A DNA stretch of 40,681 bases from Brunnivagina elsteri CCALA 953 (GTDB lineage: Bacteria > Cyanobacteriota > Cyanobacteriia > Cyanobacteriales > Nostocaceae), in assembly GCF_002289455.1 (NCBI RefSeq), contig NZ_NTFS01000009.1, positions 1-40,681 on the forward strand. Direction: 5' to 3'. Under the pieces are notes generated by a model, which was given only the letters and a program-made list of their open reading frames with translations, did not search any database and was not told the DNA's origin. Below, one piece after another: positions 13,070 to 22,800 of the stretch; positions within the stretch are counted from its first letter, which is position 1; each line of letters starts with the position of its first letter. The translations under genes and the position numbers were made by a program.

Positions 13070-16000
13070 ATGTTTCAGAGTCTAGAAATCATACTGGGAC
13101 TAATAAAACCGCAAATGTGGTTTTTGCAAATTCCAGCAGATACTTCTCAAATTTCACCCACGCAAGTTTCGCTAGCTACTTCCGAACCTCGATTTTTTGT
13201 AACTTTAATTGCTGGTGTGATTCTGGCTTTTGCTATTCAGTTGGTTTTAACTAATCTCTCAGTGGCTGCTGGTATTTCCTATTTAGGACATACTTCTGAT
13301 TCAGATTCGGGTCATGGAGGAAGTAGTGTTGGTGGTACAATCCGTAAAATCGGTACTGCTGTCGGGTTATGGACTGTAATCACTGTGACGATCGCACTTG
13401 CTGTTGCCTGTTTTTTGGCTGTTAAACTGAGTTTGTTGGTACTTAGTCCAGCTTTGGGTGCGATTTTAGGTTTGGTAATTTGGGGTGCTTATTTTTTGCT
13501 GTTGGTGTGGGTAAGTTCGACTACGGTGGGTTCTTTGATTGGGAATGTGGTGAATACTGCGACTTCGGGTTTCCAGGCAATTATGGGAACAGCTACCGCA
13601 GCAATTGGTGCTAAAGCTTTAAATAATCAAGTGGTTGCGACTGCGGAAGCTGCTGCTGCGGCATTGCGTCGGGAATTAGGGAGTGGGATTGACCCTAGTA
13701 GCATTCGAGATAATGTGGAAGATTATTTGGAAAAGCTACGTCCGCAGCAACTAGATTTAAAGAAGATGCGGACTGAGTTTGAGAATATATTTAATGACCC
13801 TCAACTTAAAGCTGTTGTTGGTAGTGCTGATTTGCATAGTCAAATCAATCGCGATCGCTTTGTGAGTTTGGTGAGTGATCGCACGGATTTATCGAAACGT
13901 GATGTTAATCGGATTGCGGATACATTATATAGTACTTGGCAGCAAGTTGTTAATCAACAATCCCATCAACAATCGGGACAAGACCGGATGGGTGAGTTAA
14001 TTGATTATCTCCGGAATTTAAAGCCGGGGGAAACGAAGACTGATGAACTCAATGGGAAATTAGAGCGGTTGATTTCCGAAATGGGAGATTCTAGAGGTGT
14101 GACTGGGGGGAATGCGATCGCGACTAATACTCCTGGTTTAATTCAAAGCAGTTTGCAACAGGGAATTTCAGCTCTCACTGGTATTGTATTGGGTAAGACG
14201 GATTTATCTGACTTTGATGTTGAAAAAATTCTGGGTACTTTAACTCAAGCAAAGGATAAAGTTACTGAACAAGCTTATAAGTTAGGAATTCCTACGGGTA
14301 CTTTAACTTCGACACAACCCTATAGTGTTATTCGTGCTGATGTCGAAAATTATTTGCTCAATGCCCACTCTTGGCAGCTAAATCGCGAAAAAATCTCTCA
14401 AGAATTTCCTGATGTCATTTTCGATCCCGCAGCTGATCCAGGAAAGGTACGTCAAGAACTTGAACGGCTTTCTCCGCCAGATTTTACCAATATTCTCCAA
14501 CAACGTGGATTATTTACACTTGATGAAATTCAACGCATCACTGACCAACTTGAGGCAATCCGTCAAGAGGTTTTGCTAACTACCATTGCTGCCCAAGAGC
14601 GGGAAATTAACAAGGATTTACAGCTTCGGGTTGAAAGCTATTTATTGGTTACTCCTAAATCCTTACTAACTGAGGAAGGAATCCAGAAAAATTTTAAACC
14701 TTTGTTGGAGAACCAAGAAGCAGATTACGAAACTCTCGCACGACGGTTAGCTATATTTGAACGTCAGGAAATGCGGGATGTATTACTTGGACGTAACGAC
14801 ATTCAACCGGAAGAAGTTGACGCTATTCTTGATCGCTTGGAACAACAACGCGATCGCGTTTTACTTGAGTCGAAAGGTTTGGCTGAACAGGCAAAATACC
14901 AAGCTGAGACGTTGTGGTTGAATTTAGAATCCTATCTGCGGAATACAGGTAAAGCTGAACTCAACCCCGATGGGATTCGTGCTGATATCAAACGGTTACT
15001 CGATGATCCTCAAGCTGGAATCACCGCAATTCAAGCTAGATTATCTCGTTTTGATCGGGATACTTTAGTTAAATTACTCAGCCAACGTCAAGATTTGAGC
15101 GAAGAAACAGCGAATCAAATTCTCGATGTTGTCGAGCATTCCTGGTATAACTTCAAAAACTCACCTCAAGCTGTAGTCGATAAAGCAAAGGAACAATACG
15201 ATACAGTCACAACCACACTTGCTGACTATTTGCGGAACACTGGTCAAGAAGAATTAAACCCCGAAGCGATTCAAAAGGATTTAAATCGACTTTTCCAGAA
15301 TCCCAGGGAAGGAGTAATTGCTCTACGTCGTCGTTTATCCCAATTCGATCGAGATACATTAGTTAAATTATTGAGTCAGCGAAAAGATTTAAACGAAGAA
15401 CAAGTCAATCAAATCATTAACTCGGTACAAAGCTCAATTTACAATATCATCCAAACACCCCGTAGAGTCGCAGTTCGTACCCAGGAAAGAGTCCAAACCT
15501 TCCAAGCATATTTACAAGAGTATTTACGGGGAACTGGCAAAGAAGAATTGAACCCAGAAGGAATTAAACGTGATATTAATCTCCTTCTACACGACCCCAG
15601 AGTCGGAATGGAAAGCTTGAACGAACGACTTTCCCACTTCGACCGAAACACAATTATCGCCCTGCTGAAAATTCGCGAAGATATTACCGACACCGAAGCC
15701 GAGCAAATCGCAGATAACATCATCTCAGTACGGGAACAGTTTGTCGAGCAAGTTCGTAACATCCAACGACGGGTTCAATACGCAATTGATGGAGTTTTCA
15801 CCCAGATTCGTAATTACCTCAACTCCTTAGACCGTCCCGAATTGAATTACGACGACATTCGCCGCGAAGTTCGTCAATTATTCGATGACCCCCAAGCTGG
15901 TTTTGATGCTTTACGCGATCGCCTTTATTCCTTCAACCGCGAAACCCTGGTTGCGATTGTTAGTTCCCGTGAGGATATTTCCCCCGATGATGCGAATCGA

Positions 16001-16219
16001 CTCATCGACCAGATTGAAGGCGCACGGAATAATGTTCTCCAAAGGGCAGAACGCATTCAACAGGAAGCACAGCGACGTTTAGAAGAAGTCAAACACCAAG
16101 CCCAACGACAAGCCGAAGAAACCCGCAAAGCTGCTGCTAGTGCCGCTTGGTGGTTGTTCATAACTGCTGTTGTTTCGGGAATTTTTGCTGCGATCGCTGG
16201 TGCTGTTGCGGTTGTCTAG
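13070..16219 (+). CDS. Large membrane protein with about eight repeats of a ~100-residue helical module
   Basis: 1049 residues. The N-terminal membrane part has helices at about 43-70, 97-120 and 122-160. A last helix at about 1023-1047 (AAWWLFITAVVSGIFAAIAG) ends the protein. Between them, residues 212-1000 consist of about eight repeats. The best conserved have the form YLRNTGxxELNPxxIxxDIx, RLLxDPxxGxxALxxRLSxF, DRDTLVKLLSQRxDLxEExx and NQIIDxVE; copies 5 to 8 are clean and 1 to 4 are diverged. A basic, Q/E-rich coiled coil (about 985-1020) precedes the last helix. I know no named function. The layout suggests a membrane-anchored, elongated soluble rod looped back to the membrane, perhaps a scaffold or tether. 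It is a stand-alone gene with its own promoter. Confidence 0.85.
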   Translation: MFQSLEIILGLIKPQMWFLQIPADTSQISPTQVSLATSEPRFFVTLIAGVILAFAIQLVLTNLSVAAGISYLGHTSDSDSGHGGSSVGGTIRKIGTAVGLWTVITVTIALAVACFLAVKLSLLVLSPALGAILGLVIWGAYFLLLVWVSSTTVGSLIGNVVNTATSGFQAIMGTATAAIGAKALNNQVVATAEAAAAALRRELGSGIDPSSIRDNVEDYLEKLRPQQLDLKKMRTEFENIFNDPQLKAVVGSADLHSQINRDRFVSLVSDRTDLSKRDVNRIADTLYSTWQQVVNQQSHQQSGQDRMGELIDYLRNLKPGETKTDELNGKLERLISEMGDSRGVTGGNAIATNTPGLIQSSLQQGISALTGIVLGKTDLSDFDVEKILGTLTQAKDKVTEQAYKLGIPTGTLTSTQPYSVIRADVENYLLNAHSWQLNREKISQEFPDVIFDPAADPGKVRQELERLSPPDFTNILQQRGLFTLDEIQRITDQLEAIRQEVLLTTIAAQEREINKDLQLRVESYLLVTPKSLLTEEGIQKNFKPLLENQEADYETLARRLAIFERQEMRDVLLGRNDIQPEEVDAILDRLEQQRDRVLLESKGLAEQAKYQAETLWLNLESYLRNTGKAELNPDGIRADIKRLLDDPQAGITAIQARLSRFDRDTLVKLLSQRQDLSEETANQILDVVEHSWYNFKNSPQAVVDKAKEQYDTVTTTLADYLRNTGQEELNPEAIQKDLNRLFQNPREGVIALRRRLSQFDRDTLVKLLSQRKDLNEEQVNQIINSVQSSIYNIIQTPRRVAVRTQERVQTFQAYLQEYLRGTGKEELNPEGIKRDINLLLHDPRVGMESLNERLSHFDRNTIIALLKIREDITDTEAEQIADNIISVREQFVEQVRNIQRRVQYAIDGVFTQIRNYLNSLDRPELNYDDIRREVRQLFDDPQAGFDALRDRLYSFNRETLVAIVSSREDISPDDANRLIDQIEGARNNVLQRAERIQQEAQRRLEEVKHQAQRQAEETRKAAASAAWWLFITAVVSGIFAAIAGAVAVV

Positions 16220-17141
16220 GAAAGGTAGCAGGGAAATAAAATATCCTAATTATCATTTGTAGGGGTTGGGTATCCCAGCCCTTATATATTGGGACTATTT
16301 ATTTCTTGGTGTTCTTTCTGAAATTCCCGCTTGGAAAACATTACTGCTCATCGTTCATAATCCAATATTCGATTCTTACACCAAATTTAGCAGAGGTTTC
16401 GTAAAACATTTCCTAAAAGGTTCTAATTCCTATTTTTTATTTGTATCTTTACCATAAATCGGGAGTCATTTATATCTTTTCTGGTCATACATCAGCTAAT
16501 TTTATAGAATTCCGAATCTAGCTTGCTTTTTATGAATTACAAAAATTTACTTTTCAATTTACACTTTGTTACATTCTCCATCTTATTGACATACTTCTCA
16601 ACTATTTACGAATTGACAAGGGTTTCAAACCAAGGTATAGTAATTTAGTCTCTTCAGCGACCTGTGTCAATTTTTAAGAAACGCCTATTTTAGGTAAGCT
16701 GTAATGCTTGATATATCGTATAAAAAACTTGTAAATTAACGTATCTCAATAATTTGATGATTTTATCAACGTAAATATTTGTATCAAAAAATCGGTAAAA
16801 TTTACTCAACTTAACAATCAAATTTGACATTTTTAACCTGATGTGAAGTCAAAAAAATGGTCAACTAAATTTTAACCATCTGAGAATTCTAGTGATTTTC
16901 CTTTGCACGTAATACACACGTAAGACAAATTAGGGAAAATAAGCGTTTACTCCTACGTAATAGAATAAAATAGGGTAAGAGTTTACCCCTACAGGAATCT
17001 GGAACGCTGATTATATTTAACTTTCGGACAACGCATAATTAAATTCGGTCTATTTATAGGAATATACGTTGCGTAAAACTCAGTCCCTTTAGGGCTGATA
17101 TATAAGCTACACGGGCGATTTTCATGTTGAGATAAAGCGAT
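16220..17141. other. Long noncoding gap between convergent genes
   Basis: 922 bases lie between two gene 3' ends. Seen: a G/C hairpin related to the intergenic repeat family at about 16263-16281, and an 18-base word (16297-16314) repeated at 23659-23676. A perfect hairpin gggtaa/ttaccc lies at 16973-16988, and a small hairpin at 17082-17096 may help end the hydrolase transcript. A 63-codon ORF at 16266 starts inside the repeat and has no family look, so I do not call it. The rest is AT-rich without visible gene remnants. Confidence 0.5.
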
Positions 17142-18053
17142 TCAAACTAAATTTGTACGAATCCAATTTAAAATTAACGGATTTACCTCAACAGGACTTT
17201 CATCGTGGGGACAATGACCAACATTATCTAGATTGAGTATTTCTAATTTAGTATTGTACTGGGCGAACATCGGAGCTAATGAAGGTGGGACAAACCTGTC
17301 TTTATTACCCCAAATCAATAACATCGGTACATCTAAATGGGGAAGGATAGCTTTGACACTGGGACTAAAATTTGCTCCAATACTAGCTTTGAATAGAGCC
17401 GTAAAAGCACGTACCGAACCCCTATCCTGTGCCGGAACAGCAAATATATCGACGAGTTCGTCAGTGATAGCTTCCGGATTTGCATATGCGATCGCAGCCC
17501 AACGACGCAAGACTCCTGGTTGTCGCAAAAAGTAAAAGAGGGGTTTGAGGAATAATGGTGAAGCGACGAAATTCTTGATTGTGAGTACAGCAGGACGCAA
17601 AAATGGGGGTATGGCTTCTTGTTCTAAGGATGGATCGGGTAAACTCATCATCACTAATCCTCGTACCATTTCGGGATGGGAGAAAGCTGCTGTCAGGGAA
17701 ACCAAGGAACCGAGGGAATTTCCAATAATAACTACTGGTTTACGAATGAATGTTTTCCAAAAGTCGTATACTTGTTCTGCCCATAGATGAACGCTGTAAT
17801 TCACTGGGGCTTTTTCAGATGCACCCCACCCCAACATGTCCAATGCATAAACTGTATGATGTTCGCTAAACACTTCGAGATTGTGTCGCCAATGTCCAAT
17901 CGAAGCGCCAAAACCATGCAATAAGATTATTGGGATTGTATCTGTATCTTCATTCAGAATATTTTGATTCCGAATATAGGTGTAGCGAGTTTTCCACCCT
18001 CGCCAAACCCAATCCCTTTGATTTCCAACCCTTTCCTGCCACTCTAAAATCAT
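17142..18053 (-). CDS. Alpha/beta hydrolase
   Basis: 303 residues, typical for a single alpha/beta hydrolase fold. The oxyanion-hole loop is IILLHGFGASIGHW (about 42-55). The nucleophile elbow GNSLGS places Ser113 as catalytic. The acid lies in LLIWGNKDRFVPPS, and the histidine in NVGHCPHDE near residue 282. Known relatives include haloalkane dehalogenase-like and epoxide hydrolase-like proteins and many esterases. In cyanobacteria and plants such proteins also act near chlorophyll metabolism, but nothing here selects a substrate. There is no signal peptide, so it is cytoplasmic. It is transcribed alone, convergent with the repeat protein gene. Confidence 0.92.
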   Translation of the reverse strand: MILEWQERVGNQRDWVWRGWKTRYTYIRNQNILNEDTDTIPIILLHGFGASIGHWRHNLEVFSEHHTVYALDMLGWGASEKAPVNYSVHLWAEQVYDFWKTFIRKPVVIIGNSLGSLVSLTAAFSHPEMVRGLVMMSLPDPSLEQEAIPPFLRPAVLTIKNFVASPLFLKPLFYFLRQPGVLRRWAAIAYANPEAITDELVDIFAVPAQDRGSVRAFTALFKASIGANFSPSVKAILPHLDVPMLLIWGNKDRFVPPSLAPMFAQYNTKLEILNLDNVGHCPHDESPVEVNPLILNWIRTNLV

Positions 18054-18228
18054 TATTTTCCTAATAAATCTAAAATTTGCCCATCTAAGCCATAGCTATA
18101 ATTTTTACCGATATTTTATTTTAACTAATTCGCCGCTTCTACCACTTTCGTACTTAATGTTATCTGTATAAATAAAGTCAATTATTAATTATGTATTTGA
18201 AAAATGGAAATTCATTTTAATGAAAAGG

Positions 18229-18350
18229 AGTCAGAATACCCCAAGCAGTCAAGTCAGGGGTTTCAAGCAAGGAACAAATTGTTTATCTCCACGATTGAAA
18301 TCGGGGGCTTTTAACCACGATTCATCTGCCACTCGTACAGAATTCTGACT
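18229..18350. repeat. Element bordered by agtcagaat/attctgact inverted repeats
   Basis: agtcagaat (18229-18237) and attctgact (18342-18350) are perfect reverse complements 122 bases apart end to end. The interior has GC-rich words (ccccaag, tcagggg, atcgggggc) unlike the AT-rich flanks and no ORF. It could be a miniature mobile element; the right border merges into the tandem ttctgact repeat. Confidence 0.35.
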
Positions 18351-18372
18351 TCTGACTTCTGACTTCTGAATT
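18341..18372. repeat. Tandem ttctgact repeat
   Basis: About three 8-base units of the form ttctgact lie between two gaattc palindromes. It is a short tandem repeat typical of intergenic DNA in Nostocales. Confidence 0.75.
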
Positions 18373-18385
18373 CTTCTTCGGTAAA

Positions 18386-18550
18386 TTATTGTAACAATTG
18401 AGTTTCATCTAACATGGCTACATATTTTGTCTCAGTATTCTTATCTGCAAATACCTTTTGAATGTACCTCATTATCAGATACTAGAGTTATTTGTTTAGA
18501 TTTAGTTTTATAAAGTACAAATGCTTCAGTATTCTTACTGATTAAATATC
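18386..18550 (-). pseudogene. Frameshifted coding remnant, family unknown
   Basis: On the minus strand the peptide KNTEAFVLYKTKSKQITLVS continues as DNEVHSK. After a one-base shift near 18440 it continues as VFADKNTETKYVAMLDETQL and ends LQ with a TAA at 18386-18388. The two pieces join smoothly and look protein-like. There is no start codon or recognisable domain. I read it as the decayed 3' end of an unidentified gene. Confidence 0.3.
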
Positions 18551-18725
18551 AGAAAGAGGATAGTAATACTTGTTACAATTATTAAATAATGTCACTGTTG
18601 TGTAATTTAGATTAACGATTTGGCAGAAAAAATCTGAGAGTGATTAGAATAGTAGGTAAGAGCGATCGCAATATTTATTTTGTAGATTAGCTATCTGAGA
18701 TTTAGCTGAAGCTTTACTGAAGCGG

Positions 18726-18854
18726 ATGGCTAAGGATTTAGAGCTAGTGGGTGAGATGGAAATTTTTTCCGAAACAATCGGTACGGAATGCGATCGCACT
18801 TATCTGTCCGAGGAAATAATCAAGAAACCGAATATGATGGTTTTTAGAGACTAG
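18726..18854 (+). CDS. Possible 42-codon ORF in the infC leader
   Basis: An ATG at 18726 opens a 42-residue acidic peptide beginning MAKDLELVGEMEIFSETIGT and ending at TAG 18852-18854. It lies 186 bases before infC. A weak purine stretch (gaagcgg) precedes the ATG. No domain is recognised. It may be a leader peptide, a gene remnant or chance; its position in the leader of a translation factor gene is the only reason to list it. Confidence 0.25.
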   Translation: MAKDLELVGEMEIFSETIGTECDRTYLSEEIIKKPNMMVFRD

Positions 18855-19040
18855 CTGAATTAAATAATGTACCATTAAACTATTGAGAAGAAAGAGTTTT
18901 CTCGCTTGAAGGGTCATCATAGCTTTTCTAGCTAGTCCTTAATCTCTCTGAATAGATAATCGAGAAACAGAATAAATCGATCCAATTTTAAGTAGTAAGT
19001 CCAAAAATTTAACCCTAACTAAGAGTTTACACCAATAAGA

Positions 19041-19574
19041 ATGCCTGTGATTGAGAAAAAACGAAGCCGCGACCTACCCCAAATCAACGAACGTATTCGC
19101 TTTCCGGCGATTAGGCTCATTGATTCCGATAAAACCCAGTTGGGGATTATGCCTCCCCAAGAAGCGCTAAGTATCGCTGAGGAGAAAGGTCTGGATTTGG
19201 TGCTGCTGACTGATAAGGCTGACCCTCCGGTTTGTCAAATTATCAACTATGGGAAATATAAATACGAACAAGAGAAGAAAGCGCGAGAAGATCGCAAAGG
19301 GCAAAAAACCCAAGATGTGAAAGAAGTTAAGATGCGTTACAAAATAGAAGAACATGACTATAATGTGCGTGTCAAGAATGCCGAGCGGTTTTTGAACGAT
19401 AACGATAAGGTAAAAATTACTGTCATGTTCCGGGGTAGGGAAATTCAACATAGCCATTTGGCAGAAATTCTGCTGAAACGAATGGCTGCTGATTTGGAGC
19501 CTTTTGGTGAGGTGCAGCAGGCACCTAAGAAGGAAGGACGGAATATGATGATGCTGATTGCACCAAAGAAATAA
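19041..19574 (+). CDS. infC: Translation initiation factor IF-3
   Basis: 177 residues, the usual bacterial length. IF-3 binds the 30S subunit, checks start codon and initiator tRNA pairing, and keeps subunits apart. The N-terminal domain shows [20 protein letters not shown] then [20 protein letters not shown], the helical linker is [20 protein letters not shown], and the C-terminal domain shows [20 protein letters not shown] then [15 protein letters not shown]. The start ATG at 19041 matches the cyanobacterial [19 protein letters not shown] form. It is not the rare AUU/AUC start used for autoregulation in enterobacteria. It is followed by a strong terminator, so it is transcribed alone. Other cyanobacterial IF-3 genes (Fremyella) have been linked to light-colour regulation, which makes the long leader noteworthy. 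Confidence 0.97.
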   Translation: MPVIEKKRSRDLPQINERIRFPAIRLIDSDKTQLGIMPPQEALSIAEEKGLDLVLLTDKADPPVCQIINYGKYKYEQEKKAREDRKGQKTQDVKEVKMRYKIEEHDYNVRVKNAERFLNDNDKVKITVMFRGREIQHSHLAEILLKRMAADLEPFGEVQQAPKKEGRNMMMLIAPKK

Positions 19575-19588
19575 GATTTGGTAATTTC

Positions 19589-19622
19589 AATAAAGACGAC
19601 CCATAGGGTCGTCTTTATTTGT
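19589..19622 (+). terminator. Rho-independent terminator of infC
   Basis: A perfect 14-bp stem (19589-19602 with 19606-19619) with a three-base ata loop begins 15 bases after the infC stop. Its core is agacgaccc/gggtcgtct, and the 3' side runs into tttatttgtt. This is the clearest terminator in the window. Confidence 0.93.
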
Positions 19623-19673
19623 TAAAGGTTTACCTAAGTAACCAATAACAAGAAATTTAGTAAAAAATGATAT

Positions 19674-19722
19674 TCCTGAGCGCTAAGTGGGAAAAATAAT
19701 ACTCAGTTGCTCAGGATTTTTT
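19674..19722 (+). terminator. Second terminator-like hairpin downstream of infC
   Basis: tcctgagc (19674-19681) pairs with gctcagga (19709-19716) and is followed directly by six T (19717-19722). The loop is long (27 bases) with weak internal pairing. It may be a backup terminator, or the end of a short transcript starting between the two hairpins. Confidence 0.5.
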
Positions 19723-19840
19723 ATGGCTAGGTGATGGGGAATTTGGAGTTAGGAGTTAATAATTTCCACCTTTTCCCTCTTCCTTACCTTTTCTTCCTTT
19801 GCTTCTTGGATCGGGTGACTACACCAGAAAGTACAGTGGC

Positions 19841-22800
19841 ATGGAAATAAAAAATAACTGGTTGGGTTTATATAAAGGCGTTTTTGCGCGATTACTGCAA
19901 TGGGTAAATCTTCGTCCAGAGGAGAGCGATCGCACTTGGTTGATGTTTGCTTTTTACACTACTACTTCTGTGGGGTTGAGGTGGACTGAGGATAGTACGG
20001 TGGCTTTGTTTCTGGATAAATATGGAGCGAATTGGCTGCCTTTTATTTATATTGCCAGTTCCTTCATGGGAACCCTGTTGGTTTTTTTTTACTCCTGGTT
20101 GCAAAAGGTTTTGCCGTTGCGTTGGGTAGTAGCTGCACTTGCTCCTTGTATGTTTATTCCGTTGTTCTTGCTGCGTTTGGGTTTAGAAGTGCCTGGGTTG
20201 GCTGTGGGGGTGGTATTTCTGTTGCGGTTATGGGTTGATGCGTTTTATGTTCTTAATGACCTAAATACTTCAATTGCGGCGAATCAAGTTTTTAATATCC
20301 GCGAAATTAAGCGTACTTATCCAATTGTCAGTAGTGGGTTGCTAGTGGCGGATATTATCAGTGGTTTTAGTTTGCCGTTGTTGGTGATGTTTGTTGGATT
20401 GAAGAATATTATTATTCCGATTTCGGCAATTTTCATTATTTTAGGTGCGGGGATTTTGCGTTATCTGAGTCATCGTTACAAATCTGCTTTCCCTGATAAT
20501 TCCGTTAGACAAGCTGCGATCGCACAAATTAAAGCTAGACCAGTTTTGTCTGGTCAGTTAAAGAAATATTCCCTATTGTTGTTTGCTTTTTTTGGACTAT
20601 TACAAATTATTGGTGTATTAATCGATTTTCAATATCTTACCCAAATCGAGATTAACTATAGCGATACGGAAATAGCTAGTTTTTTGGGGATATTTGGTGG
20701 GATTACTGGATTATGCGAACTTTTAATGCAGTTGTTTGTCTCCAGTCGAGTTTTAGAAAAATTTGGAGTTTTTTTTACATCGGCTAGTTTACCGATTTGC
20801 ATTGCGATTTTATTACCCTCATCGATTGTACTGCTGGGTTTGTTACCCATTACCCAGGGACATAGCTTTTTTTGGGGTTTGGTGATTATGAAATTTATCG
20901 ATGAATTGCTGCGTTATACCTTTGTTGTCAGTGGCAATCCGTTGTTGTTTCAACCTATACCCGATAAATTCCGCAGCTCTGTACAAACTTTGTCTGGAGG
21001 AATTGCTGAAGCTTGGGGTACTGGGATTGCGGGTATTATTGTTTTGATGACTATATGGATTGGGACATTAGGGATTCCCATACCTTTTGATAAAAATTGG
21101 GTATTAATTATAGAGACAACAATTGTCGCTATTTTATGTTTGGGAATACTTTGGGTATTGCGATCGCGTTATGTTGATTTACTAGTTTTAAGTGCGGGAA
21201 GGGGACAACTCACTGGTTTGGATGTGGATGTGCGAACTTTCAAACAAGCTGTCGCGAAAACTTTGAGGGAAAGTGGTTCGACTGCTGATAAAAGCTCTTG
21301 TATTGATTTGCTTACCGAAATCGATCCCCCAGGAGCTGCCGAAATTCTTGCTCCGTTATTAACTAAGCTACCTCCAGAATTACAAACTTCTAGTTTGGAG
21401 GCAATGCTGACAGCAGGGGCAAATTCTATCTATTTACCTGATGTTAAACCCTTGCTGCAACTCCCAAAAACAGAAATTACACCGGAAGTTTTTGCACTGG
21501 CTTTGCGTTATGTCTGGCTTGCGGAGGAAAATCCGAATTTAACTAAGCTTGAACAATTCCTTCACATGGAACAACATTCGCTGATTCGTGCCACTGCGGC
21601 AACATTACTGCTGCGTCAAGGAACAACTCAACAAAAAGTCGCTGCTACCCGAACTTTGAAAACAATGCTTACCCATTCCCAAGAGCAGGAACGGATAAAT
21701 GCACTCAGAGCATTAAGTGGATCTGTTTATTTGCAAACCTTGCGGTTGTTAATTCCCAGTTTGTTGCAGGATAAATCGTTACGGGTTCGTTGTGCTGTTT
21801 TGGAGATGATTGCAGCGACACATTTAGAAGATTATTACTCGGCACTTGTAGCTGGTTTGTATTATAAATCAACTCGTTCCACTGCTATACGGTCGATTGT
21901 TAAACTCGAAAATGAAGCATTACCAATGCTTTTAGAGATAGCGACAAATCGTTATAAACCGGAGGTAGTAAGGGCTTATACATGGAGAGCGATTGGTCAA
22001 ATTCCCACATTAGAGGCAATTGATGTGTTGTGGGAAAATTTAGAAACATCCCAGGGTACAAATCGCGATCGCATTTTACGCTGTTTGTTAAAACGCAGGC
22101 AACAGGATGGGATTTCTAGCTTGTTGGATAAATCCTATGAGGTGACGGTAGAAAGATTAATTGAGGAAGAATTGAAATTTTTAGGCGAAATTTATGCAGG
22201 TTATGTTGACTTCAAAACACAAGGGGAAGTGTATGCTAATTATTTAGAGTATAAAAATCGCAATTTTACTGAAAGCAGTTTAGAGAGTCAGAAGGTAACG
22301 TCGATTTGTCAGTTATTACAAAAAGCTCTACTGGATTTAGAAATTGACACCAAAGAACGCTTGTTACTGCTTCTGAGGTTGCTGTATTCCCACGATAAAA
22401 TCCAAGCAGCCAAATTTAACCTCCTATCGGCATCAGCAGCAAATCTAGCACGAGGCTTAGAAATTCTCGAACATACAATCACATTGCCCAATAAATCCCT
22501 ACTACTTGATATTCTAGACCAGCGTGAACCCCAAGAAAAATTACAAATTCTCGTAGATGCCAAAATTATCAAGTACGAACAAATGATAATTAGCGATCGC
22601 ACTCGTCAATTACTAAAAGAGGAAAATTCCCTTTCCGATTGGTGCTTGGCATGTTGTTTCCACTTTGCCGCGATCGCACGGATTGGTTTGACTATTCCCC
22701 AAATTACCAATAATTTGCGCCATCCCACAAGTTTCGTCCGCGAAGCTGCCATCTCCTATTTGAGTATAGCTTCCCGTGGAGTTCTAATTGAATTACTACC

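Larger units (their letters stand above)
18054..19040. other. Long leader/debris region between the hydrolase and infC
   Basis: 987 bases with no established gene. It holds a small element bordered by 9-bp inverted repeats (18229-18350), a tandem ttctgact repeat (18341-18372), a frameshifted coding remnant on the minus strand (about 18386-18550), and a 42-codon plus-strand ORF (18726-18854). The infC promoter and leader should lie in the last few hundred bases. Confidence 0.5.

Noticed and set aside
16266-16457. 63-codon plus-strand ORF
   Set aside because: It begins within an intergenic repeat hairpin, has no ribosome-binding site and its peptide has no family look.
19799-19840. TTG start adding 14 residues to the HEAT transporter
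   Set aside because: The added residues are polar and unlike the family start; the ATG at 19841 precedes the conserved part.
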